This document shows positions 1-9,175 of a stretch of DNA of 33,226 nt, piece after piece (position 1 is the stretch's first letter; every line of letters starts with the position of its first letter). The notes below the pieces were generated by a model. It ran no database searches. It had not been told where the DNA came from and saw only the letters and a program-made list of their open reading frames with translations. Position numbers and translations under genes: made by a program. The stretch is from an uncultured Flavobacteriales bacterium (lineage in GTDB: Bacteria; Bacteroidota; Bacteroidia; Flavobacteriales_D; Parvicellaceae): assembly GCA_905480225.1 (NCBI GenBank), contig CAJQPO010000012.1:1-33226 (forward strand), written 5' to 3'.

Positions 1-17
1 CTGGAGGTACCACACTT

Positions 18-48
18 AAAAGAGGTTGTCAATAGCAACCTCTTTTTT
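18..48 (+). terminator. Rho-independent terminator of a gene upstream of the window
   Basis: An 11-bp perfect stem (18-28 with 36-46, AAAAGAGGTTG / CAACCTCTTTT) closes a 7-nt loop and runs into a T-run to about 48. It would end a rightward transcript that begins before the window. A stop codon in frame 2 (17-19) lies just before the stem and may be the end of that gene, but too little is visible to name it. The opposite strand has only a short T stretch after the stem, so termination of the leftward gene ending at 54 is possible but weaker. Confidence 0.8.
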
Positions 49-53
49 ATTTT

Positions 54-1316
54 TTAATCCCCAACTTTAATTATTCGTTCTATCATTTCTGTGTTATTAT
101 TTGACAACTTAAGAACATAAATGCCTTTTGGCAGAAAAGAAAGATCTAGAATCGTGTTGTTTGATTGGATATTGGTAATGTGTCGAACCAGTTTTCCATT
201 TTGATTATATAGAAAAAGATCATGCAGCTGTTCTTGAGATTGGATGGTAATTTGATTTCCCGAAGGATTAGGGTAAATATTTAGTTCGGTCAACGAATTG
301 TCTATTTGCACCGATGTGGTAATGGCGTTCACCGTTTGCACCAGCGTATCCGACATACAGCCATTTGACGCAATCATTTGAACCTGAAACACGCCCGCAG
401 ATAAATAACTATGAAGCACTGTATCTCCTGTTCCTATATTACCATCCCCAAAATCCCAACTAATGGACGTTGAATTATTGGTAGAACTAACCAATTCAAA
501 CGTTAATCCTGATAACTGCGAAATAGACCAATCGGCAACTACATCATTATGGCCGATTCTCCAAGTCGATATACTGTCCAAAACAACCCTTTCCGCTAAT
601 ACCTGAATAGCACGGGCATCAGCAGCCGACAAAGTACTGAGATAAGATGAGCCAATAGGAGATTTTCGCCAAATAGCAGCATAAAAAGTACAAGCAGCGA
701 CATAGGTTCCTGCTACACTTGGATGACTTTCGTCCGGCGAATACAATTCCAGCGCTGGCAGCGAGTCTCGAACTTGCTTCCAAACGGCACCAACTGGTGA
801 AACCGAAGCATCATTGTCATGGGCCATTTCCAAATAACTTTCCCTCAATCTATTCTGCATGCCATCATACGTGCAGATGGGAGGATAAAACGGGCAATTC
901 GAGGCATCACCATTCTTTCTGCCCCAAGTCATGAAAAAAAGTGGTTCCACGCATTGATCTGCGGCCCGAATTGAATCACAAATAATTGCAGCGTATGGAT
1001 AAACATCTGTAGCTACCTGCGAAGGAGAAAATGAAGGTTCCTGACTCTGACTTTGTATTGCAACAAAATCCCAACCACCTACCGCAATCTTTCCCAGCGA
1101 AGTCGCATTGGTTGAATGCCCTTGCATGTTCTGTCCACCGGGCGTATTCTGGTCATGAGTCAAGGAGTCTCCAAAAGAGTTGGCCAGCAGTTCTAAGGTA
1201 TTAGGCAAATTATTTACATACGTATAACTATTGCCTAGAAAAAGTACATTTTTAGATTGCGCGTTGGACCCAACCACTATCAAAACAAACAAAAGCAACA
1301 CGATTAATTTATTCAT
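54..1316 (-). CDS. Secreted SGNH-hydrolase-like protein with PKD domain and T9SS type A sorting domain
   Basis: 420 aa. Residues 1-19 form a signal peptide ending SNA-Q. Residues about 23-245 resemble the SGNH/GDSL hydrolase fold (DUF4886-like): GNSYT carries the candidate nucleophile Ser30, and DESHPS supplies Asp195 and His198 of a block V. A WDFVAIQSQSQEPSF stretch near residue 82 is typical of that subfamily, but the classical block III Asn is not obvious. A PKD domain follows (about 262-332, WDFGDG). The C-terminus (about 340-420, with IYPNPS and LPKGIYVLKL) is a type A T9SS sorting domain, so the product should be exported and cell-surface attached or released. An ester or carbohydrate-ester substrate is inferred only from the fold. 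It is transcribed divergently from the histidine kinase at 1416, and the 99-nt gap must hold both promoters. Confidence 0.82.
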   Translation of the reverse strand: MNKLIVLLLFVLIVVGSNAQSKNVLFLGNSYTYVNNLPNTLELLANSFGDSLTHDQNTPGGQNMQGHSTNATSLGKIAVGGWDFVAIQSQSQEPSFSPSQVATDVYPYAAIICDSIRAADQCVEPLFFMTWGRKNGDASNCPFYPPICTYDGMQNRLRESYLEMAHDNDASVSPVGAVWKQVRDSLPALELYSPDESHPSVAGTYVAACTFYAAIWRKSPIGSSYLSTLSAADARAIQVLAERVVLDSISTWRIGHNDVVADWSISQLSGLTFELVSSTNNSTSISWDFGDGNIGTGDTVLHSYLSAGVFQVQMIASNGCMSDTLVQTVNAITTSVQIDNSLTELNIYPNPSGNQITIQSQEQLHDLFLYNQNGKLVRHITNIQSNNTILDLSFLPKGIYVLKLSNNNTEMIERIIKVGD

Positions 1317-1403
1317 TTCTAATTAAATTATTTACTTAATGCACTAAGCTAGGAAATTACATTCATTTTTTTAAGTCCGCAGAAGGTATAATGAACCAAT
1401 TAT

Positions 1404-1411
1404 TACCTTTG
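1404..1411 (+). promoter_or_regulatory. Bacteroidota -7 box (TACCTTTG) just before the histidine kinase
   Basis: TACCTTTG matches the Bacteroidota -7 consensus TAnnTTTG exactly and ends 4 nt before the ATG at 1416. No TTG/TTTG -33 element is visible at the usual spacing. If used, transcription would start at about the A of the ATG, giving a leaderless mRNA. Confidence 0.45.
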
Positions 1412-1415
1412 CAGC

Positions 1416-2327
1416 ATGCAAGCAGGAAGAGGTAGCCTTCGTATCATTTATGTATTAGCTGTTTATGTAGTATTACAACTAATCTGGTGGGGGTATCACA
1501 TCATTCAATTAACCAAAGAAGTTGAACCTTCTGAATCTTTTAATAGTAAAGTTTGGATGATCATTGGGGAAGGGTTCGTCTTCATTTTAATCCTATCCAT
1601 TGGGTTATTTAAATTAAGACAATTGCAAAAAAGAGATGATGCCTCTAAGGAAAAAGAAAAGAACTTTCTGCTGGCTGTTACACATGAATTAAAAACACCA
1701 ATAGCGAGTAATCGGCTCGCATTAGAAACCATTCAAACCCGAGATTTAACGTCAGCTATTAATCAAAAATTAATTGTCAGCGCACTTCAATCCAATAATC
1801 GGTTGGAAGAACTCGTAAATAAGATATTACTATCCACACATTTAAGCGCTAATAGCCAAGAAAGCGCGAGTTCAGTTTTTAATGCGAATGATTCGCTTAA
1901 AAGAATTGTGAAAGACAATTTTGAGTCATTGGATTCATTGATTGAAATCGAAGAAAAATATGGAGAGGAGTGCCAATTAAAAATGAGCCTTTTGGAATTC
2001 GAAACTGTTGTTAGTAATTTGATTCAAAATGCCATAAAATACCAAGCCAAAGGAGATCGTATATTAATCACAACTACTGTAAAGGCAGGCAATTTAAACA
2101 TACAACTTTCGGATAGTGGTCCAGGGATTCCGGATGCTGAAAAAAATAAAGTATTTGAGAAATTTTATCGAATTGGAGATGAAATGACCCGATCAAACAA
2201 AGGAACCGGACTGGGATTGTACTTGGTAAAAGAAATCATGACTCGAAACCAAGGAACTATTTCAATAGCAGACAATAAGCCAAAAGGCGCCATATTTAAT
2301 GTTTCATTTTCAATTTATTCAAAATGA
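1416..2327 (+). CDS. Membrane sensor histidine kinase (orphan)
   Basis: 303 aa inner-membrane kinase of a two-component system. Two hydrophobic helices (about 9-30 and 48-65) bracket a very short external loop, so there is no sizeable sensor domain. The HisKA dimerisation helix contains VTHELKTP with phospho-acceptor His90. The HATPase domain follows with an N box (NLIQNAIKYQ, about 203), G1 (DSGPGIP) and G2 (GTGLGLYLV). No response regulator gene lies nearby, so the partner is unknown. The stop overlaps the gpmI start by 4 nt (ATGA at 2324-2327), which suggests translational coupling. With so small an external loop the stimulus is probably sensed in the membrane or through a partner; that is inference. 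Confidence 0.88.
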   Translation: MQAGRGSLRIIYVLAVYVVLQLIWWGYHIIQLTKEVEPSESFNSKVWMIIGEGFVFILILSIGLFKLRQLQKRDDASKEKEKNFLLAVTHELKTPIASNRLALETIQTRDLTSAINQKLIVSALQSNNRLEELVNKILLSTHLSANSQESASSVFNANDSLKRIVKDNFESLDSLIEIEEKYGEECQLKMSLLEFETVVSNLIQNAIKYQAKGDRILITTTVKAGNLNIQLSDSGPGIPDAEKNKVFEKFYRIGDEMTRSNKGTGLGLYLVKEIMTRNQGTISIADNKPKGAIFNVSFSIYSK

Positions 2328-3874
2328 CCAACAAAAAGGTAGCTCTCATTATTTTAGACGGTTGGGGCCAGGGTGCCCAAGACGAATCTGACGGGATTTT
2401 CAGGGCGAATACTCCTTTTATCGACAGTTTATACACCAATTGGGCCAACGCTCAGCTAGTTACCTTTGGCAAAGACGTGGGACTTCCAAGTTCTCAAATG
2501 GGCAATTCAGAAGTAGGACACCTCAACATAGGTGCCGGAAGGATTGTATTTCAAGATTTACTTAAAATTGATAACGCGATAGCAGACCGCTCTTTTCACA
2601 ACCATCCACAAATTCTAGGTGCATTTCAAAAAGCAAAAAAGACGAATAAGAAAGTTCATTTTTTTGGTTTAGTTTCTGACGGTGGGGTTCACAGTTCGAT
2701 CGAACATTTAATCGCGTTGTGTGATGTAGCTGAAAAACAAGGTTTAGTTGACGTGTTTATCCATGCAATTACGGATGGAAGAGATTGTGGACCAGAAACC
2801 GGAATAAACCATTTAGAAAAACTCGAAAAACACATTGAAAAATCAAATGCTAAAGTAGCTTCTGTAATCGGTAGATACTATGCGATGGATAGAGACAAGC
2901 GCTGGGGTCGAATCAAGAAAGCCTATGATCTTTTAGTTCGTGGTGTTGGAAATCAATATCATAATGCTACTCAAGGCATACGAGCTTCCTATGATTCAGG
3001 TGTAACAGACGAATTTATTGAACCCATTACAATTACAAATGAATCAGGCCAACCGATAGCGCTGATTGAAGAGGATGATCTTGTTATTTGTTTCAATTTC
3101 AGAACAGACAGATGTCGTGAAATAACCATTGCCCTTACTCAGGAAGAATTTCAAGATCAAAAGATGCGCCCGCTAAAATTGGATTATTATACCATGACCA
3201 ATTACGATGACTCTTTTCAAAATATTAATGTCATCTACAAAAAAGATCATTTATCCAATACACTTGGAGAGGTCATCTCTAACGCAGGCAAAAAGCAAAT
3301 TAGAATTGCAGAAACTGAAAAATATCCACACGTGACCTTCTTCTTTTCTGGAGGCAGAGAGGCTGAATTTGAAGGAGAAAAAAGAATCATTGTGAGTTCA
3401 CCTAATGTAGCGACATACGATTTACAACCCGAAATGAGCGCTCCAGAAGTGACGTCTAAAATTTGTCATGAGTTAAACACAGGTGAATCCGATTTTATTT
3501 GTTTGAATTTTGCAAATCCTGACATGGTCGGACATACAGGAATTCCAACAGCCATTATTTCGGCAATTGAAACCATTGACCAATGTACCCAGAAAGTAGT
3601 TGAAACTGGGTTAAACAATAACTATTCATTTGTAATTATTGCTGACCACGGCAATGCAGATAAGATGTTTAACAGTGATGGTTCACCCCATACTGCACAT
3701 ACAACCAATATGGTTCCTGTCTTTGTACTAAATAATGAAGTAAATGCATTGAAAAATGGAATTCTTGCAGATGTCGCCCCTACTATACTTGATTTATTAG
3801 GTATTGAACAACCTTTGGAAATGACTGGATGCAGCTTAATCAAAAAAACACAGCAAAGTTTACCAAAAAAGTAA
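2324..3874 (+). CDS. gpmI: 2,3-bisphosphoglycerate-independent phosphoglycerate mutase
   Basis: 516 aa, the normal length for iPGM. It interconverts 3- and 2-phosphoglycerate in glycolysis and gluconeogenesis in the cytoplasm, using two Mn ions and a phosphoserine intermediate. Visible family motifs are LDGWG with metal ligand Asp12, the catalytic Ser62 in MGNSEVGHLNIGAGR, the substrate-binding DGRD and RYYAMDRDKRWGR segments, NFANPDMVGHTG, and the C-terminal metal site ADHGNADKM. All key residues appear intact. It overlaps the upstream histidine kinase by 4 nt and ends 7 nt from the stop of the convergent gene at 3882, with no evident terminator between them. Confidence 0.97.
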   Translation: MTNKKVALIILDGWGQGAQDESDGIFRANTPFIDSLYTNWANAQLVTFGKDVGLPSSQMGNSEVGHLNIGAGRIVFQDLLKIDNAIADRSFHNHPQILGAFQKAKKTNKKVHFFGLVSDGGVHSSIEHLIALCDVAEKQGLVDVFIHAITDGRDCGPETGINHLEKLEKHIEKSNAKVASVIGRYYAMDRDKRWGRIKKAYDLLVRGVGNQYHNATQGIRASYDSGVTDEFIEPITITNESGQPIALIEEDDLVICFNFRTDRCREITIALTQEEFQDQKMRPLKLDYYTMTNYDDSFQNINVIYKKDHLSNTLGEVISNAGKKQIRIAETEKYPHVTFFFSGGREAEFEGEKRIIVSSPNVATYDLQPEMSAPEVTSKICHELNTGESDFICLNFANPDMVGHTGIPTAIISAIETIDQCTQKVVETGLNNNYSFVIIADHGNADKMFNSDGSPHTAHTTNMVPVFVLNNEVNALKNGILADVAPTILDLLGIEQPLEMTGCSLIKKTQQSLPKK

Positions 3875-3881
3875 ATTTCGG

Positions 3882-6140
3882 CTATCTCAATAAATGAATG
3901 TATCCTGTCTTTAATTGTTCATTTTCTTCGGAACACTGGTCCTGATAAATTAATTCGTAATAATACAATCCTTCATCTAATGCATTACCATTGGACTTAA
4001 GTCCTTTCCAATTTTCGGATGGGTTTTCTGATTCGTAAACAATTAACCCCCATCGATTCCAAACCGTTACGTGAAAAATTCCATCCGGATCTGCATCTTC
4101 AAATTTTACTTCATCATTCACTTGATCACCATTTGGCGTAATTACATTGGGCACAATTACTTCAAAAAGCTGTGGACCTAAAAAGGAAACCTCTTGGGTC
4201 GTTTGTTCAGATTTATCGCACAGTAAATCGTAAGCTTCCATTGTTATCGTATAGGTTCCAGGAATTGTATAAAAGTGATTAACGGTATCGGTGGAGAATG
4301 TCGTACCATCACCCATCGTCCAAACCAATGAATCAGCACCCGTACCTGTGAAAGCCATGTCTACAAAAAGTGTGTCCACTCCACAAGGAGGAGGAGGAGT
4401 AAAAGCCAATTCAGACGCAAAAGTTTCGGCTTGAGCAATATTAACAGTTAATGTTGCGGTATCTGCAATATTACACGTGCTCGAATCAATTGCGATATAA
4501 GTTACAATGTAAGTCCCTGTGTCTGAATAAGTATAAGACGGGTTAATATCTGTTGAGGTGCCCGAAACATCCCCAAAATCCCAAAATGCCATAGGAGGAG
4601 CTGGTGCTCCCGCATTAAAATCAACCACAAATGGAGGATCACATAAAAGCATATCAGGAGGCGGAATGGCATTAGACTGTGTATAGTTAGCAATGTAGAC
4701 TACCGAATCTACAATCGTTGCAAAATTCCCACATACATCCTCCGCATACATTGTAATGTAATACACTCCCTGCGTTGTATAGTAGTAATTAACAATGGTA
4801 TCGTTAATAAAAACATCGCCATTTCCCATGTCCCAGTGAATAGTGTCGGCTCCTTGCCCCGTAAATTCTAATTGGACTAGCAAGCTATCTGGTGCTGCAC
4901 AAGGATCTACTGGAGGTATATCCATGGTTGCTGTTAATGGTATGAAGTCATTTATAATAAGTGATGCTGAAATGGTGTCGAAGCCACCCAAACAATTCAA
5001 ATAATAAATTTCAATGGTAACTGTCTCCGCAGGCTCAATGATTGTATCAATATTTGGATAAAGAAAAATAGTGTCAGATAAGGTACCAGCGGTCATTACT
5101 AAGCTATCCGGAATAGCTGAATAATCATCACCCATAGTTGCCGTTCCCGTAACATTAAAATAAACGGTAAAATCAACCGTAGTATCGGGCCGTGAAAAAG
5201 CGAAATATGCTTCGTTACATCCCTCCCAAAGAATGGTGTCTCCGTTGGCAATTTCTGCAGCAACACTTACCGCATTGGATGTAAATGATCCTTTTTCTAA
5301 GAATACACCTGAATCAAATGCGGAATCTCCACCATCGCCAATCGCTAATTTAATGTGATAGGTCTGTCCACAAATCACAGGTACTCTAACAGGCATTACG
5401 ATGGTTCTACCATCGTATTCGTAATTAGTTCCTAAGTTTTGTGTGTAAAAAATATTATACGTTGTCCAAGCCGGATCTATAGCGGCACATGTGGCAGCAG
5501 TACCTGAAAAACCAGCTACACCAAGATTAACTGTATTAATAGAAACCGGCGTACTGGTATAGGCAATTGTTGGCCAGACCGTCGGATCTGGAATCAAAGC
5601 AATATTTTGCGCAACATAACTACCACCTAATGGATTCGGACCTGATAAGAAAAAGCCAAAAGCATCGTTAACAGAACCACACACGTACTCATCATATTCC
5701 TCTGACGCAAAAACATAATTGAAGTTGATCGAATCTCCGTCTGGAACGAAATCAAACTCGACTATACATTCATCATAAATTTGATTTAAAGTAATCGATT
5801 GCAAGTCAGCGTCTGATCCAGAATTTCCCGTTCCACCTAATGCACTTCCGCCACTTGTGTTTGGTTGAGAAGCTAACGTTATGTCTCCAGAACCTAAAAT
5901 CATTCCTTCTGCCAATCCTACATCCGCACCTGAAGGCAAATTATCAAATTGCCCAACCTGAGGCATTGCAACAGCGGCAGACCCCCCATTATATTGCACA
6001 TTGGTAATTGCAACACCCGCCCCTACTAGCACATTCTGCACATACCATTCTACTGTTTGTGTATTATCCGTATTGACTTGTGAGCATATAAAAAAGGGCA
6101 ACATGGCAATTGCCAAAACGAGCGTAATTTTAGTTTTCAT
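3882..6140 (-). CDS. Secreted choice-of-anchor L / PKD protein with gliding-motility (CHU_C, T9SS type B) C-terminus
   Basis: 752 aa from the ATG at 6140, chosen because it starts a clean signal peptide (MKTKITLVLAIAMLPFFICSQ); a longer open frame reaches 6281 but adds an unlikely 47-residue hydrophobic leader. Domains in order: a choice-of-anchor L region (about 20-290, with the FASEEYDEYVCG signature), a Calx-beta-like segment (about 303-403), three PKD repeats (about 415-490, 500-570 and 580-655, with DMGNGD, WDFGD and TMGDGT), and a CHU_C domain (about 658-752, VPNVITPNGDQVND ... WNRWG ... GYIHLLR) that directs export through the T9SS. It is probably a cell-surface adhesin or matrix protein; no catalytic domain is visible. 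A 330-nt non-coding stretch lies upstream. Confidence 0.85.
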   Translation of the reverse strand: MKTKITLVLAIAMLPFFICSQVNTDNTQTVEWYVQNVLVGAGVAITNVQYNGGSAAVAMPQVGQFDNLPSGADVGLAEGMILGSGDITLASQPNTSGGSALGGTGNSGSDADLQSITLNQIYDECIVEFDFVPDGDSINFNYVFASEEYDEYVCGSVNDAFGFFLSGPNPLGGSYVAQNIALIPDPTVWPTIAYTSTPVSINTVNLGVAGFSGTAATCAAIDPAWTTYNIFYTQNLGTNYEYDGRTIVMPVRVPVICGQTYHIKLAIGDGGDSAFDSGVFLEKGSFTSNAVSVAAEIANGDTILWEGCNEAYFAFSRPDTTVDFTVYFNVTGTATMGDDYSAIPDSLVMTAGTLSDTIFLYPNIDTIIEPAETVTIEIYYLNCLGGFDTISASLIINDFIPLTATMDIPPVDPCAAPDSLLVQLEFTGQGADTIHWDMGNGDVFINDTIVNYYYTTQGVYYITMYAEDVCGNFATIVDSVVYIANYTQSNAIPPPDMLLCDPPFVVDFNAGAPAPPMAFWDFGDVSGTSTDINPSYTYSDTGTYIVTYIAIDSSTCNIADTATLTVNIAQAETFASELAFTPPPPCGVDTLFVDMAFTGTGADSLVWTMGDGTTFSTDTVNHFYTIPGTYTITMEAYDLLCDKSEQTTQEVSFLGPQLFEVIVPNVITPNGDQVNDEVKFEDADPDGIFHVTVWNRWGLIVYESENPSENWKGLKSNGNALDEGLYYYELIYQDQCSEENEQLKTGYIHLLR

Positions 6141-6470
6141 AGCGATTCTAGTAACATTAATCCATGCAGACAATCCAAAATGTAAAATGCAGACTACATA
6201 AAAGAACGACTTAATAAATGCTAAAATAGTTGCTTTAATTGATAAGAAAAAATAACATTCCGTTTTCTGTTGGATTATCATTTAATCGAAATTACCTGAA
6301 ACAGAAGTTATTGCACCATTAAAACTCATTTCTTCCTTAAATGAAGTTGTGTATTCAATACGCACATTCCTGTACGTTGCGTTAGAGGCATTCTTTAATA
6401 TTCAATGCGTAATGCATCATTTACTATTCTTAAAAACTGTTTAAAATTATTGAGGGTATATCTATCCTAT
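6141..6470. other. 330-nt intergenic stretch, no gene recognised
   Basis: This AT-rich stretch lies between two leftward genes. It should hold the promoter of the gene starting at 6140 and the 3' end region of the gene ending at 6471. I found no exact TAnnTTTG box on the minus strand (TACATTTT near 6177-6184 is the nearest), no U-tailed hairpin and no tRNA-like fold. A weak inverted repeat near 6353-6370 is too imperfect to interpret. Confidence 0.4.
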
Positions 6471-7562
6471 TTATTCCAGCAGAATAACTTTGGTCATTAG
6501 GGGATTGGCATCGCAACCTATAATTCTAGCATAGTAATGTCCTTTTCGAAACTTTGAAATGTTAATCAAATGGTCTGAACTGACTAAGACAAGCGCACCT
6601 TGAGAATTATAAATTTCCAATTTTTCGCAAGAATTATGATTGCTATTAATCACAGTGCTCGCTGGATTTGGATATATCTTAAACTTTGAAAAATACTCAT
6701 TGATAACATTTGAAACCGATAGAAAATTTAAACTGAAAATGGCAGCATTATTAACCCCGTTTTCTTCAACAGTAACAAAATACAAGTCCCCACCAAGATG
6801 AGCAATTGCTTCCATTTGGACACTCCCCATTAAGTCTACTGGATTTCTAGTTATAACACCATTAGAAAATTGATTTCCAATAAAGTCAGTTAGCTCAATA
6901 ACAAAGGGATAAGATATGGTGTATCCCGTAAGAACTACTTTGTTTAAATGTACGTTGTATACTCCTCCCGTTACTAATCCTTGTGCGTCAACACTGTCAA
7001 TTTTTGAAATAGAATAGTCTCCTGGATGTTTTGGAATAGCATAAATATTTGTTTTATAATCACTCCAGTTTTTAGTAAAAACCCATAAGCTATCGCCAAT
7101 TGACAAGAGTGTTTCAGCATCAAAATTAGTGGAGAATGTGGATGGAGTAAAATCCGTTTGATCGGCATAATTGAAAAGAATCGTATCGACATAGACCGTA
7201 TCATTAATGGAAGTAAAATAATCAGAAATCAATAAGCGGTATATACACAAGTTCAATCTGGAACCACTATTATTGCCAAAATCTCCTATATAAATGTAAT
7301 TGCTATCGTAACAAATATCTTCCCAATCTATATTATTGGCATTTGCAATAATGGTCTCCCTCAAAATACCACCGGAATTCGTGTCAATTTCATAGAGTGC
7401 AGCAGCACCACCTGAATCATTGTGGGTAATTAGATGTCCGTCAAGGTAAATCAAGCCCGATGTTTCTTTTACAGAATCATTTAGGTTGGTAATTAAATCA
7501 GTTTGTTGAGCATTGAAAATAACTGGGATCATCCAACAACAAATCATCAAGCATCTAAGCAT
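6471..7562 (-). CDS. Secreted T9SS type A sorting-domain protein of unknown function
   Basis: 363 aa. An N-terminal signal peptide (about 1-18, ending FNAQQ) is followed by a region of about 270 residues rich in beta-strand motifs (for example DWEDICYDSNYIYIGDFGNN). That pattern recurs in Bacteroidota secreted proteins predicted to form beta-propellers, but I cannot assign a named domain. The C-terminal 70 residues (FKIYPNPAS, ISKFRKGHYYARI) are a type A sorting domain, so the product should be exported through the T9SS and surface-exposed. No catalytic motif is recognised. The upstream gap to 7741 is shared with the divergent M20 peptidase. Confidence 0.75.
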   Translation of the reverse strand: MLRCLMICCWMIPVIFNAQQTDLITNLNDSVKETSGLIYLDGHLITHNDSGGAAALYEIDTNSGGILRETIIANANNIDWEDICYDSNYIYIGDFGNNSGSRLNLCIYRLLISDYFTSINDTVYVDTILFNYADQTDFTPSTFSTNFDAETLLSIGDSLWVFTKNWSDYKTNIYAIPKHPGDYSISKIDSVDAQGLVTGGVYNVHLNKVVLTGYTISYPFVIELTDFIGNQFSNGVITRNPVDLMGSVQMEAIAHLGGDLYFVTVEENGVNNAAIFSLNFLSVSNVINEYFSKFKIYPNPASTVINSNHNSCEKLEIYNSQGALVLVSSDHLINISKFRKGHYYARIIGCDANPLMTKVILLE

Positions 7563-7740
7563 TTTATCGAAGTTTAAAAACTCATTATTGTCTATAAATT
7601 TATAAAATACCTAACAAAAAAAGTGGACACAAAAATTAATAAACTGCAAAACATTTCTGCACCCATACTGTCGTTAGAAAGACAAGTTATACTGACAATT
7701 ATTTTATCTTTAGCGACTTTAAATTACAAACGTTATCATA

Positions 7741-9132
7741 ATGACTGACATTCAGAACTACATTGAAAAAAATAAAACTCGCTTTATAGACGAATTGAGT
7801 GAATTATTAAAAATTCCTTCAGTAAGTGCAGATCCCAATTTTAAAGATAGCGTAAGGGTAGCAGCTGAAGCTGTAAAATCCAGACTGATTGAGGCTGGTG
7901 CAGAAGATGTAAAGCTATGCGAAACGAAAGGACATCCTGTAGTGTTTGGATCCAAATTAATTAATCCAGAACTTCCCACAATCATGGTTTATGGACACTA
8001 TGATGTGCAGCCAGCCGACCCAGTTGAACTATGGGATTCACCACCTTTCGAGCCGGTAATCAAATCAACACCCATTCATCCTGATGGTGCAATTTTTGCA
8101 CGTGGCGCTTGTGATGATAAGGGTCAAATGTACATGACTATTAAAGCATTCGAATATATGATGAATGCCAATGATTTACCTTGTAATGTCAAATTCATGA
8201 TTGAAGGTGAAGAAGAAATAGGTTCTGCCCACCTTGGAGATTTTATTGCGGAATACAAAAAGGATTTGGACTGTGACATTATTCTAATTTGTGACACGGG
8301 AATCATAAGTAACGATACACCCTCTATTACTGTTGGATTGAGAGGAATGAGCTATGTGGAGGTAGAAGTTACCGGACCTAACAGAGACTTACACTCCGGA
8401 TTATATGGAGGAGCAGTTGCCAATCCAATTAATATATTGTGTGAAATGATAGCCTCTCTTACAGATGCCAATAACCACATTACGATTCCGGGATTCTACG
8501 AAAAAGTGAAAGAACTGACAACCAATGAGCGGAGGGAAATGGCTAAAGCACCTTTTTCAAAATCAGCCTACATGTCTGACCTTGAAATAGATGATGTACA
8601 TGGTGAACGTGGGTATACTACGCTGGAAAGAAATTCGGTAAGACCGACATTAGACGTAAACGGCATTTGGGGAGGTTATATAGGCAAAGGTGCAAAAACA
8701 GTTCTTCCATCTAAAGCATACGCAAAAATATCTATGCGTTTAGTCCCGGATCAAACTTCTTCAGAAATTACCGATTTATTTACAGCTCATTTTGAGAAAA
8801 TAGCCCCCGCAGGAGTTAAAGTAAAAGTAAATCCCCACCACTCGGGAGAACCTTTTGCTACGCCAACCGATTTTACTGGATATGCTGCTGCAAGTCAAGC
8901 CATGGAGCTTACTTATGGTAAAAAGCCCATTCCGATGAGAAGCGGCGGAAGCATCCCTATTGTAGCCATGTTTGAAAAAGAACTCGGGGTAAAATCTATT
9001 TTGATGGGATTTGGATTAGATTCAGATAAAATTCATTCTCCCAATGAACATTATGGTCTTTTCAACTACTTCAAAGGAATTGAAACGATTCCTTATTTTT
9101 TTAAAAATTTCACAGACTTGAATGCTCTATAA
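7741..9132 (+). CDS. M20 family dipeptidase
   Basis: 463 aa, full length for the M20 (CNDP-like) dinuclear zinc dipeptidases. The visible zinc-site motifs are YGHYDVQPADP (His86, Asp88), GACDDKGQ (bridging Asp near 125), the catalytic GEEEIGS (Glu157/158), an Asp in ICDTG, and the C-terminal His in DKIHSPNEH. The lid-domain signature RDLHSGLYGGAV is also present. There is no signal peptide, so the enzyme is cytoplasmic and likely hydrolyses imported dipeptides. A near-consensus TATCTTTA box lies at 7705-7712, about 29 nt before the ATG. The next gene starts 43 nt downstream in the same direction. The exact substrate cannot be told from sequence. Confidence 0.92.
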   Translation: MTDIQNYIEKNKTRFIDELSELLKIPSVSADPNFKDSVRVAAEAVKSRLIEAGAEDVKLCETKGHPVVFGSKLINPELPTIMVYGHYDVQPADPVELWDSPPFEPVIKSTPIHPDGAIFARGACDDKGQMYMTIKAFEYMMNANDLPCNVKFMIEGEEEIGSAHLGDFIAEYKKDLDCDIILICDTGIISNDTPSITVGLRGMSYVEVEVTGPNRDLHSGLYGGAVANPINILCEMIASLTDANNHITIPGFYEKVKELTTNERREMAKAPFSKSAYMSDLEIDDVHGERGYTTLERNSVRPTLDVNGIWGGYIGKGAKTVLPSKAYAKISMRLVPDQTSSEITDLFTAHFEKIAPAGVKVKVNPHHSGEPFATPTDFTGYAAASQAMELTYGKKPIPMRSGGSIPIVAMFEKELGVKSILMGFGLDSDKIHSPNEHYGLFNYFKGIETIPYFFKNFTDLNAL

Positions 9133-9175
9133 ATTAGGGTTCTAAAGTTGGACTAATCATTGTATTACAATTAAT

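Noticed and set aside
1-17. Possible 3' end of a tRNA or other stable RNA (GGTACCACA)
   Set aside because: Only 17 nt are visible and no T-arm or acceptor partner can be tested. The terminator alone can be supported.
6141-6281. 47-residue N-terminal extension of the choice-of-anchor L protein
   Set aside because: The ATG at 6140 starts a textbook signal peptide. The extension is hydrophobic, codes for no recognised motif and would place the signal peptide internally.
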